A DNA stretch of 64,000 nt from Haliotis asinina (GCF_037392515.1 NC_090281.1:51934753-51998752), one strand, 5' to 3'. Counted from the first letter of the stretch, positions 23,213 through 35,177 are shown. Made by a program: numbers and translations. Notes: a model not told the origin generated them from the sequence alone.

Positions 23213-26200
23213 CTAGCTGCCACTTCCTGCAGTAAATCCCAGCAGGGCTTTCTTCACTGTGGAGCCCCACTTGTCATACTTCTCCATGAACTCCTTATAC
23301 AGGGGAGGCTTCTGCTGCAGAGTTTCCAGACTGACTGTTTTGTCCAGGACAGGGTTCTCCTGGAGCCAAAGGGTGAGAGACTTCTGCACTTCATCTGCCT
23401 GCTTGTTCTTTCCCTCAAGTTGGAGCAGCTTCACCAGGTTGTCGTAACACATGTGTACCCAACGGAGATAGAACCCACCAGACTCTGTAACAAGGAATGC
23501 AACCAAATCCATGGACAGTTACCTCTCCAGATTTTTAGAGTGATTTAGTTATTCATGGTTATTTACCTATATGCTGTAAGTGTAGGAAACAATGACATAC
23601 AACAAGGAGAGTTCTATGGATATACTACTTCTTAAATATAATACAAGCTGTACACTGTGCTGTAGATTATAGTACAGTGTTCCCAGAAATTATTGAGAAA
23701 ATCTTTGTTTTTTTTCTAATGATGCTAAGATTGGAATACTAAACACTGGGCATACTAACACTTAGCATACTAAATAAGGGAGACAACTCTTGAAGGCTTA
23801 GAAGGCAGCTCATTTACGTCAAGAGTTATCTCCCTTGTCTGAGCAGACGGCTTCCTGTGTTGACATGGCAGAATTTACAGCAAGAGAGAAAAGAAAGCTC
23901 ATTCTAGATGATTTTGAAAGGGGTGAGGCTGACGCTAAAGTGTTAGCTTGTAGACATGGTATTCCTCTGTCTACAGTATACAGAACTTTGAAGAATATTC
24001 AAACAGGAACCGGGATAGAGCACAAAGCAGGGGCAGGTCGGCCTAGGAAATTCAGTGTTGTGGATCGCCGAAGCCTTGGGCAGATTGTGAGAAGGGGCAA
24101 ATTGAAAAGTGTTGAGAACGTCAGAAATGAAATGATTAGCAGAGGAAGTCCTCAGGTATGCAATGAAACAGTTAGGCAGGAATTACAGAGACTTAATAGG
24201 GTGAAAAAACGTGGAATTCCCTCGCTGTTGATGAAAGATGCACAAAAGGAAAAACGTTTAAACTGGTGTCGGGCTCATGAAAATCAAGATTGGGATAATG
24301 TTTTCTTTTCAGATGAAAGTTCTGTTTGGCTTTTCCCTAATTGTGTGAAAATGTGGACCAAAGATACTGTCAAACCTATCTACCAGCGACCAAAACATAG
24401 CCCGAAGTTTCACATGTGGGGTGGCATATCGGCTCGCGGAGTGATGCCATTGTGTGTTTTCATGGGAAACTTGACAAAAGAAAGATACGTTGACATTCTA
24501 AATGGTCACCTTCTTCCGACAGCACAAACATTGTATGAAGATGATTGGATTTTCCAGCATGATAATGACATAAAACACACTGCGCGCTACACAAAACAGT
24601 GGTTGTCGGGCGAAAATGTTCAAGTTTTAGTCTGGCCCAGTTACAGCCCAGACCTAAACCCAATTGAGAATGTGTGGGGAGTCATGAAGGACAGAATAAA
24701 CCAAAAGGGACTGAGAAATATTGAAGATATGAAGGCCGAGGTGGTCCAATATTGGGATACCCTGTCACATGATTACCTACAAACTTTGATGGGTAGTGTG
24801 CCTAGGCGTATTCAGGCATGCACTGCTGAGCGAGGAGGTCTAACAAAGTACTAAAACAAGACTGAGACTGTAAAAGGATGATGTTTTAACATGTTTATGT
24901 AAGTAAAACGCCAGAAGTTAATAAACGTAATGAGTTACATGACGCAACATGGTTCTCAATAATTTCTGGGAATACTATATATTAAAGAAGTTGCATGTCC
25001 ACAGAACTCTCTTTGTTGTTCATCAAAGCAACTTCTAAATGCCACTGAAAGAAACAATGCCATGAATGGTTACCATGACACCAAGCCTGACAACATCGAG
25101 ATAGTGACCTCTTATGATTTGCCTAGGTTTGTGATAAAACACTTCTAACCTAGACTCCCCACTTGACTAGAAGATCTTGGTTGGTTTAACTTTGCGTGTA
25201 ATACATAGGGTTTTAGTGATGAAGACCTTAAGAAGGATGCTTTCAAATCTCTTAAGGGCATGCTGAAGCTATGGATGGTGATCATGGCAACATGTACATA
25301 TACATCTGAGGCTTTGAATATTTCTGGGTTAGACACAAGCATATGGTCCTGAAACTAAGCCGCCATATCTTTCCATGTCTTGCCATAACTGTATAGTCCA
25401 TTTCCACAAAGCATTTCAGTACTCAGGTGATTGTAAATACCATACTTTAACATAGGGTTGTGCTTGTTGTAGCTCTAAGATTGCTTTGTGCAAGTGGACC
25501 CAGCTCTTAATGTTGTACTGTTTAAAAGCCAATGTAATGTTTTATGTATCTTTGATCCTATCAACTCACAAGCTCAGTGACTGATGATAAGTGTTTACCA
25601 ACATTTGGAATGAATCACCTCTGCTTTGGTCCAGACTCCAACATTTATAGCCAGCTGCCATATTGTTGAAATGTTGCTAACTGCAAGGCCACTCACTGCC
25701 TCACTCAGTTACACATCAACTCACTCAGATACTTACCAAACTCACTCAGCTACTCACGCAGCTACTCACCGACTCACCTACTCACCGACTCACTCAGCTA
25801 CACATCAACTTACTCAGATACCTACCGACTCACTCTGCTACTCACCGACTCACCCAGCTACTCACCGGCTCACTCAACTACTCACTGACTCACTCAGATA
25901 CTCACCGACTCAATCAGCTACACATCAAGTCACTCAGATACTCACCGACTCACTCAGCTACTCATCAACCTCACTCAGCTACTCACTCAGCCACTCACCG
26001 ACTCACTCAGCTACACATCAACCTCACTCAGCTACTCACTCAGCTACTCACCAACTCACCGACTCACTCAGATGCTCACCGACTGACTCAGCTACACATC
26101 AACTCACTCAGGTACTCACAGACTCACTCAGCTACTCATCAACCTCACTCAGCTACTCACTCAGCTACTCACCAACTCACCGACTCACTCAGCTACACAT

Positions 26201-29200
26201 CAACTCACTCAGGTACTCACCGACTCACTCAGCTACTCATCAACTCACTCAGCTACTCACTCAGCTACTCACCAACTCACCGACTCACTCAGCTACACAT
26301 CAACTCACTCAGGTACTCACCGACTCACTCAGCTACTCATCAACTCACTCAGCTACTCATCAACCTCACTCAGCTACTCTCTCACCGACTCACGGACTCA
26401 CTCACCAACTCACTGACTCACTCAGCTACTCACTGACTCACTCAGCTACACATCAACTCACTCAGCTACTCACCAAGTCACTCAGCTACTCACCAACTCA
26501 CCAACTCACTCAGATACTCACCGACTCACTCAGCTAAACATCTACTCACTCAGGTACTCACCGACTCACTCAGCTACTCATCAACCTCACTCAGCTACTC
26601 ACTCAGCTACTCACCGACTCACTCAGCTACTCATCAACCTCACTCAGCTACTCACTCAGCTACTCACCGACTCACTCAGATACACATCAACTCAATCAGG
26701 TACTCACTGACTCACTCAGCTACACATCAACTCACTCAGCTACTCACCAAGTCACTTAGATACTCACCAACCTCACTCAGCTACTCACCGACTGTTGCAA
26801 TGACCTGCTGCAGGAGAGGCACAGCCTTGGTGGGCTTGTTGACGATCTTGTAGAAGGTGGCCAGTGTTGCCATGGCCAGCAGAAGGTAGTTGCTGTCCTT
26901 CGTTTGACAGAGACGCATGTATGACACACTCTGCTCCAGCTGCTTCTCAGCCTCATCCAGTCTAGAGAAGGGATGTAGACAATACGTGACATGGTCCAGC
27001 AATAATCATCTGTCATGTTTGGGCAACTGACACCTGAGAAGCTTACAGAATTTAGTTCTTCAAGGAATTCGAACTTCCTACATGGTGCTGCTTTATTTAC
27101 TCATCATCATTTTAACAAGGAAAATGAAACATATTCCAAATATGAATCTTCAATGAAATGTCCCTTAAATCAACACATCAAATGAAGTGAAATGACATTT
27201 GTATTTATACTATTTTGTTTTTCTCCTTTAAAACACATCAGCATGGCATCATTTAGCTTCAACTGACCCCACAGCTTGATAAATGAAACCACTGACAAGT
27301 ACAAATGCCAGAATGCAACAACAGTAACTTTAAACCATTATCCCAGATTTTCACCTTGGAGGGTTTCTTCTTGTTTCAAATGCATTCATTTGATGAACCA
27401 TTTCTTTGGATCAAGTCTGAACTTTTTCACCACTCATTACATCATAATTATTCATAAATACTGACAATAGCCTTCCAAGTCATTACACCAATTCTAATAT
27501 CAACTCAAGCACCATTTTAAAATGAAATCAAACATACATGAAAATGATACCATAGCTAGAAAAGCAAATTCAGAAAATGACCAAATATCATTTCCTGTAA
27601 ACAATGCTATCTAACACATCAGCATCTTCAAACGCATGCATACTTAATAAATATCCATACAGGTTCTTCTCTCAATCATTTGAATGTAATGTAAGATATA
27701 AGGAATATTATGATTATATAAAATCTTGTCAGTTGTTCTTCAACAGCGCTGTTGATAAAAATTATTACTTTTTTACTGAAAAGGGCTTAGGTTTGATGTA
27801 AAAAATGTGTTTTACTCCATTGTTGTACTTGTTCCAAAACATCTCTCAAGTGTGTCTTGGGGTAGTGAGTAGGGGATAGACATAACAACTAGTTAAAAAG
27901 AGTAGTGGAACACTAGATGGGGTAGTTTCTCTCTAAATCTTGTACGTATGTATAACAGGTATTACAAACTGACTTGTAGACTAGTTGGATATGACCAATG
28001 GTATCTAGCCCTGGACTAAGTGTAAAGTTTGATATGTTTAATGCCTTATTCAACAGAATCACAAGACTTATACTGCAGGGATATATATGTATTAGCTCAC
28101 ATGATAATGCTGGTCAAAAGTTACCTTGTGCCAGAAATTGCAATAAAAGAACATTTGTAGATATATCCATGTATATTTATATGGATATAAGCAGAAATAT
28201 ACAACACATATAGATATATAAGTACAAATATACAATATAGATGTATAAATATAAGCATGCAAAATACACAAAACTGAACAAGATATAAGAAAATCAAAAT
28301 AATACATTAAAAAAATCTATCTACTGCTTTTACATCAGCTATTTGTAGATTCTGGTACTCACAAATCTGCATCCAAATCAGGATGACTTAAAAAACACAG
28401 TAAATTTAACTGTTAAAACAAAACATCTGTCAAATATATTTTCAACAGACTGAAGAAACTCCTTTTTAAAAGTAAGTACGAAACATATGCATATTGTTTG
28501 TTATCCATTATGATTATCATTTGCATACAACTTAATGGATGACAACCTCTTGTTTATTGCACTGAGTGACTTATCAATGTAGATTCTTACCCATTTATCA
28601 AGCTACAAAGAAAAGTGTAAGAATCTACATTGAAATATTGCTCTATGCAATAAACACGTGTATGCTTCACATGCTCAATACTGCCATTTGTTTGCATTGA
28701 CTCAATACTTAAGACTATATAAGTTACTGGTAATTTTGCTGGGCAAAAACAACTGACACAGTCACTATATAACAGAATGAGATCTTGAGGAAATCAGCAA
28801 TAAATCACACATTCTTGAAAACATCTATTTTTATTGAGAATCATCACTTTCTAGGTGAAGTGTCTTTTTTGGTGAATGAAAATATACTGAGAGAAAAAAA
28901 TAAGGGACCACATGCAAGGACAAGTGTTCCTTTATCTTTTTCCAGGTTTCTTCAGAAGCATTGTATCGCATGGCTTGTGAAGAAACCTGGAAAAAAATAA
29001 GGGAGCTCTTGTGCTTTCATGTGATCCCCTTTTTTCCTCCTCACTATATGCACTGTATATGAAAACAAATAAATGGATGATATACTATGATCCCCTACCT
29101 GTTCATCTTGGAGTATATCTGGCCCAGTAGGGAGTAGACCTGGGCTGACCTGAGACTGATTTCTCCGTAGCTGGTGGACACGATCACCAAGGCCTGCTTA

Positions 29201-32200
29201 GCCTCAGCCTCAGCCCACCTCAGGGTGGAGTCCTGCTCATCTTTAGGGCAGTTCAATGACTTCCACTGCAGTGCTGACGCTGAGATCCAAATACAGAGAG
29301 GGTAAGGGTAGTCAAACAGTAAAGCACAGACTAAACACAACCTTCCCTTGAAAAGAACACAGTAGAGATTTCTTATCAAAGTTCAGGGTCAAAGTCAAAG
29401 GTGGTAACCAGGATGGGTGGGCAAGTGGGCGAGTGAGTTAGTGAGTTGATGAGTTGATGAATGACTTGATGAATTGCTGAGTGAGTTGATGAGTTGATGA
29501 GTGAGTTGATGAGGTGATGAGTGAGTGAGTTGATGCGTGAAATAGGTTTTATGCTGCCTTTTCCAGCAACATCACTGCAGTGGACACCAGAAATAAGTTG
29601 TTGGGAATTGAACCCAGAACCCAGGCCTGATGAGCAAATGCTTAAACCACTAGGCTTCCCCAACACTTTTCGATCAAACATTTAGTGTTGTCAAACTCAA
29701 ATTTGACATGCGACATGTTATCAAACATGTGTTCAGAAACAACCAATCACAGTCAACAAAATTGTCACGTTGTGTTTTGGTCATCTGGTCAACTCGTTGT
29801 ACAAAATGGCATCGCTCAAATGACAGGAAAGTTTGACAACATGTGTTTGATGTGTGAAAACGCTAGTTTCACAACTTTTAAAGTTTTAGTTTGCCATATG
29901 ACGTCCACTACAAGTTATATACTCACCAAAAGTACAGAGGAACATGTGAAGCATGGGATGCCCTTGTGGCAGCTGACTTCGAGCAATGCGGACTGCCTCC
30001 ATAGAGTGGTTGTAGAAGTCATCAGTATCAAACTTCTGGGTGACCATGAGAGCCCGACTCACCGCACGATGTGCCAAAGCCATCTGGATTGTCTCACAGC
30101 TGTAGATCCTCATTGCAACTGTCAAACATTCCTGGGGAGCAGACATGATTGTCACATCAGTGAGAGAATGATTGTTTGCTGCAGTGCTGTAAAGAGCATG
30201 AGTTACATCACAGTGTCTCATCAGTCAAAGTAAACTAATAGTCTCAGTACTTTTCCTGAGTACACTCCACTACTGAGTCTTACCTTTGAGGCTGACCAAT
30301 CAGAAGACAGCTCACCAAATCGTGAAAGTGGACATTCAGACATACCTTTTGAACTCTTACCTTGGAAAGGTTTGTACCTGAATGATTCCGAATGATATTT
30401 TCCATATGATCGCTTGCATATGATCCGCACATGGAGCACATGATATTATGTGAAAAGCATCTGCTTAATAGGATATACAAAACAAAATATCTTGTAATTG
30501 TGCCTTTCACTCATGCACGATGTTATATTTAGATTTTGATATGTCAGCTGTTTCTTAGTGTATTTATCAGGAATGTATAATGTAAATATTTTTAGGATTT
30601 GTTTATTAAGATGTTTATCAAACTGTTTCTGTTTGACAAATCCACTAGGTAAAGGTTTATTTATTGTTCATAGAAAATAACTGATTTGTAAGCTCCCATG
30701 ATGCTTTGTACCTCCTGTCACTCCTCCCACTTGGAATGACAGACAGTGCTGACAATTATTCCCAGTAGAGTCTTCATATAACCTCACCCCTGTGTTTAGT
30801 GTTTACACTGGGCCTGGATGGCAAGCAGCATTGCACCAGACTAGCTGTTTTTTTTTCGAAGGTTCCACATGACAAACCTCAAATACTCTTGAACCCAGAA
30901 GAGTGAGTCTGTCCTCCTTTTAACGGTGTATACTCAAGATTATTAACACGACAAGTATTAAGCAAATGTCATAGTTTTTAAGGTTGTGTTCGAGATTATT
31001 GCACCTTGTACTAATCTGGAGTAATGCTTGTTTTATAGTGCTAGTGTAACATAAGCTTGAGATGAACAGAACACACAGACTGTATGACGCTTCTGGCAAT
31101 CTGTCCAATTACAAGACGGAGACATACCTTTGCTGCTTGTAATCCATCCTCGCCATGCAGGAACTCACTGCACAGGTGACAGTAGTGCAGCAATGCCTTC
31201 AGGTGCAGAGGATGGTACTTGCCGTAAACTGACCTGCAACAAAGTAGCATTACATGTCAGTCTGTCAGTCTGTTATAGATGATATAATCTATAACAGCAA
31301 ACCTCTACAAAGACTATTTATGATATCATAACATTAAATAGAACACAAAGCTGTAAATCATGCAGATCACAACAAATAGCTACACACTCCTTGAATTATT
31401 GTGTTTGGTTCCATGAAAACTGTGCCTTGTTCTTTTCAAATGATGCAAACATTGATGGAAATGATCTTTCTTTGGTGGGTTATTTCTGATTAAAGTGTGT
31501 ACACATTCTAGTCAACCATAGGTTGAGATCATTATATCTATCAAGTTTGGTCTAAAAATATTGAACGGTTTCTGAGTTATGCTCCGGAAACAAAATGATT
31601 ACGGACGGATGGATGGACGCGTCAACTATATCCCCCCGCACTACTAGCTGGGGGATAAAAAGGGAATTTTTAAGGATGTCAACTTCCATAATATGAGGAA
31701 CACAACATTTCAGAGTGTATTCTTACTTCGTCATCAGATGAATGAAAACTAAGAAGCAGAGAGATGTATGTGTACATGGGAAAATAACAGAGAATGATAA
31801 AATTAGAAAAATAACTTATTCACCATTATGTGTGTCTCTTGTAACTGCTAATCAAAGACTAATTATGAAGCCACTACACAAATTTCATCAGTTTGATGCA
31901 CTAGGATATACTGTACAGAATCATGCACTCAGTAACCTTGCCATCTGCACAGCCTGCACAGCCAGCATCTCAGCCTTGTTGACCTGCCACTTGGCACAAC
32001 ATACCATCACAGCATTACACAGACACTCTATCACCTGGGGCGTGTTGTCAGCTTCCACTTCCTGGGGGAACAATGTGAACACTATTACAAACCATGACAA
32101 AAACAACAGCCATGAGCACTGAACAGATGCAATCAGAGCTCCAGATAATTTTTCTAGCTATTGGGTATTTACTCCCATGTCTGTTTATGTATGAGTAATT

Positions 32201-35140
32201 GTATTTTTTCAAGAGTAACTAGCATTTTGTATACTCCCACTAGTTAAAAGAATTGAGCACTTTTACACACACTTTCTTTTCCTCATTGGGTGCTGAACTC
32301 TTCTAAATACATGAATATGAATGCATCTCAACAGACTAAAAGATTTTAGTAATTGCCATATTGTCAAACATTTGGCAGCCATGTCTAAATACTCAACCTG
32401 GAAGTCATGTGACTATTGGAGCAAACCACGGACAGTAGGCATCGCTACCATTAGCTAATGCTGTTTGAGAGTTTGTGCACCATGATGAATTATATGCAAG
32501 CCAATTTAGTTAACTAGATAGATAGATAAATAGGATATTTATATAGCGCACATATCCACGCACTAGTGCATGCTCAAGGCGCTGGTATTTTCCCCTCGAT
32601 CACTGGATGTCAATCTCAGCAGCACATCGTATTTCAGTCTCAACTCCTTGGGGAGTATACAACTCTTGCTGCCACCAGGCGCACTGAGTTTATTGTGGCT
32701 CTCATCCTAAAGAGGTACCCATTCACAGCTGGTTGGACTGGGACACATAATAAGTCACAGCACTTTGTCCGAGTTTACTGCACACTGCTGTAGTCACAAC
32801 TAAGTGTTTCCACTTATTCATGTGGCCACCATCTGGTCATCTAACAACGGATTCGTGGGTTCTTTTAAGTGCACAGGGTTGTGTACTGTACTCTAGGGGT
32901 TGTGGCAACACTGAAAGAGTCTGAACACAAAGTTGACTCTAAGCTTTTTACACCCGGTCACAGGTGGGCTCGATCCCGAAACCGAAACCTCGCTGGATCA
33001 CTAGCCTGGCGCCTTAGACAGCTTGCCCACCATAACTGAGTAATGTACGTAAGGTATTATAGACCTGTTGGGTTTTAAGTGATTCTAACATGCTTTTTGT
33101 ACTCACAGATTTGTAATTAACTGAGTAAATGTGATTTTTATTGAGTAAAATATGCAAATATCTGGAGCTCTGTACAACATGAAATATACTGAGGGAAAAC
33201 ATATGAGGTTATATGAAGGTGTTCCTTTATTTTTTTCCACGTTTCTTTACAAGTAATGCGATACAAAGCTTGAGAAGAAAGCATGGGAAAAAGGGAACAC
33301 TTGTGTTTTAGTGTGATACCTTATTGTTTTCCGTCAGTATATCTGGATTACAATTAAACATTCAGGAATTGTTAAAAAGCAATCACTGTTAAAGCAACAA
33401 CCACTTTTTACTCATGTGGTATGGTTGTACATGTAAATTTCATAGGTAGTTTTCCAATAAACATCTGTATTCATTTATTTTACACTGGAAACATGCTCAT
33501 TACATGGAGTCTATCACTATAATATGAGGCACAGAGGTATTTTCTTGGACCAATTAGAATAATCCACAACAATTATCAATCAGCATACACAAGTATATAG
33601 TATTTGAAAGATTTAAATCCTTTCATACATCTAACAACAAACCATATTTACTGATTATCAGTTAAAGAACATGACTTCCCAGCTGACATCTTTATCGAAT
33701 CTACTTAAAGTCTAAGTTGAATATTCGTGTTGCTAAATATCTTTGAGTGTTCTCTTTTGAAGCAATACCACAGTATCCTACCAAGAGAAGTGTAAGTTTT
33801 AAATCCCACTGACTTACCTTCAGTGCCTTGTGTGCCCACTCATGTGCAGCTGACAAAGAGCCTGTCTCCAACAGCATGAAACTAAGACCAATGAAGGTTC
33901 CCGACTCATCAATAATATCCTGTCCAAATGACATCATCTTGATGGCCCAGGTCACCTCAGTGGACCAGAAGTACGCCTGCTGGCTGCCATTAAAATCATA
34001 GTTTTGGTTTCTCAGATGCATCAATTTAACATAGCCCTTGTACTTCGCCATCCACGTTTCAATACATGGATTTGTGTTGAGGAACCTTATCAGACCACTC
34101 AGCACCTCCTCAGCCTCAGCAAGAGATCCAAAATCCATTAAGAGATCGACTGTTTTGAATCCAGTACTTATAACTTGCTTAGTTGCCTCTGTGCTTTTTG
34201 CTACTTCCAATGCTTCAAGCACCGAGTGATATGAGTTTGCAATGTCTTGAATTATATTTACCCCACTCATGATGATATGCCTGAAGTATTTAAGATAAAA
34301 GGGATACAATTCTGGCTCAGCCAGCAATTCCTGAAAAGCATCACACATGCTGATTTCAAATCCTAAAGGCAGTTGTTTCCTTCTATTCAGTGCAGCAACA
34401 ACCTCCAGCTTCCTCATCTTCTGACAGGTTTTTTTCTCTCTCTCAAGCAACTCCTTATCCTCTGGTTCATTCGACTCTGTCAGTAACTGTACCTGTTCTT
34501 TTGGAATTTCAATCATGGAATGGAAATTATCTGGAACTGGAACCCATTGATGGAAGAAACCTTTGATAAGGGTCATAGACTCTGGACTCTCCTCACTAAA
34601 CACAGATGTTTTATCATCTACTTCAGGTTTACTTAAGTTGCTGTTTTGAGTCCCTTTCTCAGTCTCAGTGAATGTACTCTCAGTGACACTTGTATTTGTT
34701 CCTCCAAGGTATAAAATATTCTGTGTTCCTTGCTTTTCAGTGATTGCTGGCAGAGGTTCATACTTTGGATACTGAAATGTGTCAACTTTTTTATCAATAT
34801 CACTGAAACGACTTGCCTGTGAAGCAGGTCGATGGATGACTGTGTTGTCAAGAAATTCAACTAAATCTCTGTACCTTTTACGAAATTCAACATTTGCATC
34901 TGGATTCTGTAAAGATTCTCTAAAATATTTGTACCAGTCAGATTCTCTGGGTTTTGTTGGAAGGATGTCAATCAGGATCCGTGCTCTGTCGCTAGGCGTT
35001 GTTCCTTTTTCTATTTTCTTCCTGTCTTTCAGGTTAAGGATTCCAGCATCACACAGCTGGTCTAGTACATGCTCAACTTTCAGTTCCTGTACAATAGCAA
35101 TTCTGTTCACCTTCAGTCTCATAATATTCTGACGATCCAT
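23213..35140 (-). CDS. CARD-containing APPBP2-like TPR protein, 7 coding exons
   Basis: Coding exons in transcript order: 35140-33818, 32061-31937, 31233-31128, 30131-29927, 29279-29099, 26961-26789, 23484-23213. All are GT-AG and in phase, giving 794 aa. Residues about 5-80 match a CARD death-fold (LKVNRIAIVQELKVEHVLDQ, then GILNLKDRKKIE and ARILIDILP). Residues 90-250 are a polar linker. From about 260 to the end the protein aligns by eye with APPBP2 (amyloid protein-binding protein 2), for example GFKTVDLLMDFGSLAEAEEV near 327 and KYHPLHLKALLHYCHL in exon 3, with TPR-like helical pairs. Human APPBP2 has no CARD. APPBP2 is a substrate receptor of Cullin-2 ubiquitin ligases and binds APP; a role in CARD-dependent immune or death signalling is my inference. 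An untranslated exon boundary is at 35177. The last intron holds a Tc1 element and a minisatellite. Confidence 0.88.
23675..24977 (+). mobile_element. Tc1-like DNA transposon, apparently complete
   Basis: The ends are inverted repeats of about 25 bp with two mismatches, sharing TTCCCAGAAATTATTGAGAA. Both sides carry a TA target duplication (23673-23674 and 24978-24979). The 1303-bp length and single intact transposase frame fit Tc1/mariner. A near-perfect inner inverted repeat (AAGGGAGACAACTCTTGA at 23777-23794 and its complement at 23819-23836) lies between the left end and the ORF. It sits in the last intron of the CARD gene, in the opposite orientation. Confidence 0.92.
23865..24854 (+). 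CDS. Tc1-like transposase, DD34E, intact
   Basis: 329 aa. The N-terminal paired-like HTH region (residues 1-110) contains CRHGIPLSTVYRTLKNIQ and a GRPRKF AT-hook-like motif. The catalytic triad is visible: D in FFSDESSVW, D in FQHDNDIKHT, and E in SPDLNPIENVWG, with 34 residues between the second and third, so DD34E. The length matches active Tc1-family enzymes and no stop or frameshift is seen. I chose the ATG at 23865 over an upstream in-frame TTG at 23835. It catalyses cut-and-paste movement into TA sites by binding its terminal repeats. Activity is not shown by sequence alone. Confidence 0.93.
   Translation: MAEFTAREKRKLILDDFERGEADAKVLACRHGIPLSTVYRTLKNIQTGTGIEHKAGAGRPRKFSVVDRRSLGQIVRRGKLKSVENVRNEMISRGSPQVCNETVRQELQRLNRVKKRGIPSLLMKDAQKEKRLNWCRAHENQDWDNVFFSDESSVWLFPNCVKMWTKDTVKPIYQRPKHSPKFHMWGGISARGVMPLCVFMGNLTKERYVDILNGHLLPTAQTLYEDDWIFQHDNDIKHTARYTKQWLSGENVQVLVWPSYSPDLNPIENVWGVMKDRINQKGLRNIEDMKAEVVQYWDTLSHDYLQTLMGSVPRRIQACTAERGGLTKY
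25622..25720 (+). repeat. SINE-A 3' end seeding the minisatellite
   Basis: It starts at TTTGGTCCAGACTCCAACAT, carries the GCCATATTGTTGAAATGTTG remnant of the shared tail, and runs into ACTCACTGCCTCACTC. It then merges without a break into the ACTCACTCAG array. Confidence 0.65.
25721..26793. repeat. Minisatellite, 20-21-bp unit, ends on a splice donor
   Basis: About fifty copies of ACTCACTCAGCTACTCACCG alternate with a variant containing CTACACATCAA. Read on the minus strand, the gene's sense, each main unit is CGGTGAGTAGCTGAGTGAGT and so contains a consensus GTGAGT 5' splice site. The array reaches the real donor of the CARD-gene exon 26961-26789, whose last five exonic bases (AGTCG) and donor are identical to the unit. 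The 303-residue open frame through the array is a by-product of the repeats. Confidence 0.9.
26990..28881. other. CARD-gene intron 5 interior, nothing recognised
   Basis: AT-rich intron sequence with a TATA/ATAG-rich patch at 28150-28310. No exon, RNA gene or repeat family was recognised. Confidence 0.4.
28882..29046. mobile_element. Foldback MITE, copy 1
   Basis: The outer ends are TATACTGAGAGAAAAAAATA and its diverged complement ending CTCACTATA. The inner arms TTTTTCCAGGTTTCTTCA and TGTGAAGAAACCTGGAAAAA pair almost perfectly, so most of the 165-bp element folds into one hairpin. A second copy is at 33184-33341 in the same gene. Confidence 0.75.
29418..29668 (-). repeat. SINE-B copy (tRNA-headed, ACTC-tailed)
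   Basis: Read on the minus strand: AAGCCTAGTGGTTTAAGCA (A-box), GGGTTCAATTCCCAA (B-box), then TTTCTGGTGTCC and a GAGT-rich tail expanded to ACTCATCAACTCA-type repeats. SINE-B is my label for the family with a tRNA-type head. It lies in CARD-gene intron 4. Confidence 0.8.
31465..31665 (-). repeat. Dispersed repeat with CCGTCCGTAAT motif
   Basis: Read on the minus strand it has CCATCCGTCCGTAATCATTT, TGTTTCCGGAGCATAACTCA and ACCAAACTTGATAGATATAA. It is the same family as the plus-strand array at 56955-57470. Class unknown. Confidence 0.65.
32525..33040 (-). repeat. Long tRNA-headed SINE (~500 bp)
   Basis: Read on the minus strand, the head ATGGTGGGCAAGCTGTCTAA has an A-box-like segment and GTTTCGGGATCGAGCCC is B-box-like. 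The body is about 400 bp and ends in AAGCGCTTTGAGC-type then GCGCTATATAAAT sequence plus a TATC microsatellite. This body is unlike SINE-A and SINE-B, so it is a third SINE family. It lies in CARD-gene intron 1. Confidence 0.7.
33184..33341. mobile_element. Foldback MITE, copy 2
   Basis: The ends are TATACTGAGGGAAAA and TTTTCCGTCAGTATA, with arms GTTCCTTTATTTTTTTCCAC and its diverged complement. Same family as 28882-29046, with flanking TA-like bases. Confidence 0.75.
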
Positions 35141-35177
35141 CCCTGATGTTTGTTGAAGAGACTGTGGCAGATCACAC

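Noticed and set aside
25626-26537. 303-residue Ser/Thr/His-rich open frame
   Set aside because: It consists only of minisatellite units. Codon use follows the repeat and the frame lies in an intron on the opposite strand.
29685-30233. 182-residue plus-strand ORF
   Set aside because: Its second half is antisense to CARD-gene exon 4 (29927-30131). No domain was recognised.
31742-32122. 126-residue plus-strand ORF
   Set aside because: It is the antisense shadow of CARD-gene exon 2 (31937-32061) extended into intron sequence.
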